DNA of 64,000 nt from Rutstroemia sp. NJR-2017a BVV2 (taxonomy: Eukaryota > Ascomycota > Leotiomycetes > Helotiales > Rutstroemiaceae), in the NCBI GenBank assembly GCA_002946415.1, contig NJPS01000033.1, forward strand, positions 961,480-1,025,479, read 5' to 3'. Positions 62,096 through 64,000 of the stretch are shown in pieces; position 1 is the stretch's first letter, and each line of letters starts with the position of its first letter. The notes beneath the pieces are model-generated. The model did not search any database, had not been told where the DNA came from, and saw nothing but the letters and a program-made list of their open reading frames with translations. The position numbers and the translations under genes were made by a program.

Positions 62096-63519
62096 AAGAG
62101 ATAGAATCATTAGGGTATTTTGGAAGAAAGGAAAAGGCGGAGGAAGGTCGATATAATATTTATAAAGGGTTATATAGAGTTCAGAATCCGGGTCAATCCT
62201 ATTAGCACGGAGTACGAGAAAAGGAGATAAGAGTTAGGAAAAGAGAGGATAATTAGAAGAGAAGAGGATAGAGTGGAGAAAAGAAGATAGATAAGAGTAA
62301 AGAGGATTAGTAAGAATAAAGAGGATAATTAGAAGGGGAGAGAATAATTAGAAAGGGAGAGATTAGTTAGGAGGGGAAAGAATAGATAAGAGTAGAGAAG
62401 GTAATTAGAGGGGGAGATAATAAGTAAGAGTAAAGAGGAGAGTTAAAAGAGAAAAAGTATTAGAAAAAGAAAATAGAAAAAAGAAAGAGTTATAATAAGA
62501 TATATAATAATAAACAAAAGAAATATAAAAAAGATTATTAGAGTTCAAGGGTTTGGTATAATTCAAATAAAGTAAATATAATTATATAATAAGAAGAATT
62601 TAAAAAGAAGAAAAAATAAACCAGACAAATAATAAACAAAGTAATTAAAGTTAAAGAATTTATTATAATTTAAATCAAGTACATATTATTATAAAATAAT
62701 AAGAATTAAAGTAAAAGAAAAAAGAAAATTATAGAGTTGAGAAAGGATTTTCTATAATAGATAACCTATAGTTAATTGAGAGGAAGAAATAGAAAAAAGT
62801 AGAAAGAGAAATATATTATAGTAAGATAAAGATAAACCCGAACCCGAACCTGTCATATAGTAGCATAGACCACCGGTAGGTATCTGTAGAGCTAGAGTTA
62901 TAGTAGGATAAGAGATAAGATAAACCTCGGACCCGAACCCGTCATATAGTAGTATAGGCCGCTGGTAGATACCTATAGAGCCCAGATTCAGTCCAGAAGA
63001 AAAGATATATTAGGGTGAAGGTTATACGATAGTCCGAAGAAATAATATAGAATTAGGATTATCAATATCATAGTGAAGATATATAATAATAAATAAGAAG
63101 AATATAAAGAATATAATTAGATTTCAAGGTTTGTTTACAATTTAAATAATATAAATCGGATTGTCAAATAGTAAAAATAAATAGAAAAGCAAGAATAAAA
63201 TTATACAATTATTCAAAAATTAAATAATAAATAAAGCAAGAATTAAATAGAATAGAAAGTAAGTTAAAATATTATTGTAATTATAATTAATCCATTATAT
63301 AATTTTGATAAGAGAATAAATTAAAAGAGAAAAGAACATCGAATATAAAAAAATATAAAAAGAAAGATTAAGATTATATATTGATCAGAGTTAAATAGAA
63401 AATTGAAAAATAAAATAAGAAAAGAATTAAGAATATTGGAATTAAAATGAAAGATTAGAATTAAATATAAAGAGTTATTATAATTATTGTGATATATTAT
63501 TTAAATTTTTATTCGGTAT
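62096..63519. repeat. Purine-rich low-complexity DNA with an 88-bp direct repeat
   Basis: Long GA-rich plus-strand runs (agagaggataattagaagag and similar) with no frames. At 62,831 and 62,919 a segment starting gataaacc..cgaaccc.gtcatatagtag recurs with an 88-bp period, ending around 62,990. No gene seen. Confidence 0.6.
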
Positions 63520-63800
63520 TGAATTTGAAGTTTTATTTGAGATTTATTTGAGGTTGTATTTAAGGTTTTATTTGAGGTATTATTTGAGTATTTTATTTAA
63601 GGTTTTATTTGAGATTTATTTGAGGTATTATTTGAGGTTTTATTTGAGATTTATTTGAGGTTTTATTTGATATTTTATTCAAGGTTTTATTTGAGGTTTT
63701 ATTTGAGGTTTTATTTGAGGTTTTATTTGAGTATTTTATTTCAGTATTTTATTTCAGTATTTGATTTGAGTATTTGATTTGAGTATTTTATTTAAATTAG
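63520..63800. repeat. Minisatellite, 12-15 bp unit ggttttatttga
   Basis: About twenty head-to-tail units (tttgaggttttatttgag, with gtattttatttga and gatttatttga variants). GC is limited to the G positions, which lie on one strand only. Confidence 0.85.
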
Positions 63801-64000
63801 AAGAATACCATTAGAGTATATTATTAATATATTTGATTGAAATATTTGGAATGTTATAATATAAATATAAATATAGAATAGTATAGAAAAGAGAGATGAA
63901 AATAGAAATGAAAATAATAGAAAAAGTAAGAATATTATTATAAATATATATAAAAAATGAAGCAGAAATATAAATCATAACAAAGAACAACAAAAAAAAG
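63801..64000. other. AT-rich right end, no gene seen
   Basis: A/T-rich, A-rich on the plus strand. No telomeric TTAGGG array is reached inside the window. Confidence 0.6.

Overview
This looks like nuclear DNA of a filamentous ascomycete (Pezizomycotina; a Leotiomycete or similar is my guess, not shown). Small islands of normal-composition genes with short GT-AG introns sit in long, very AT-rich blocks. The blocks hold retrotransposons riddled with TAA/TAG/TGA codons where Gln, Trp or Arg is expected, and with CpA-to-TpA type changes. This is the signature of repeat-induced point mutation (RIP). No bacterial operons, rRNA or CRISPR were seen.

Layout. 1-13,191: an AT-rich tandem repeat split by a Ty1/Copia element (927-13,186, minus strand), whose own 3' LTR is split by a nested Ty3/Gypsy element (1,019-7,652). 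Both insertions keep exact 5-bp target duplications. The Gypsy element carries an uninterrupted antisense reading frame at 1,539-2,072. 13,192-16,718: AT-rich relics, including bleached LINE and LTR copies. 16,846-20,054: a divergent pair, an uncharacterised membrane protein and an Erg6-like methyltransferase. 20,055-26,900: AT-rich relics, a bleached LTR and a Tad-type LINE 3' end. 27,240-45,426: the gene island. Apparently functional: an NADP-dependent reductase, a PTH11-like rhodopsin-fold protein (middle uncertain) and a HAD hydrolase. Dead: an expansin-like gene, a cyclin-L-like gene, a Zn2Cys6 transcription factor and an unknown gene, all carrying C-to-T/G-to-A type nonsense codons. A MITE and a Tc1/mariner fragment lie among them. 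46,455-62,095: two copies of a telomere-linked (TLH-type) RecQ-helicase repeat at very different RIP levels, separated by a second Gypsy element plus a truncated third. 62,100-64,000: purine-rich low-complexity DNA, an 88-bp repeat and a minisatellite, suggesting a subtelomere to the right.

How it fits together. The window reads as a two-compartment genome: RIP keeps hitting repeats, and several host genes embedded between them seem to have died by the same mutation type, while their introns and domain order stay recognisable. The live genes show no pathway link to each other. Several six-frame reading frames start at GTG or TTG; I moved those starts to the first ATG.
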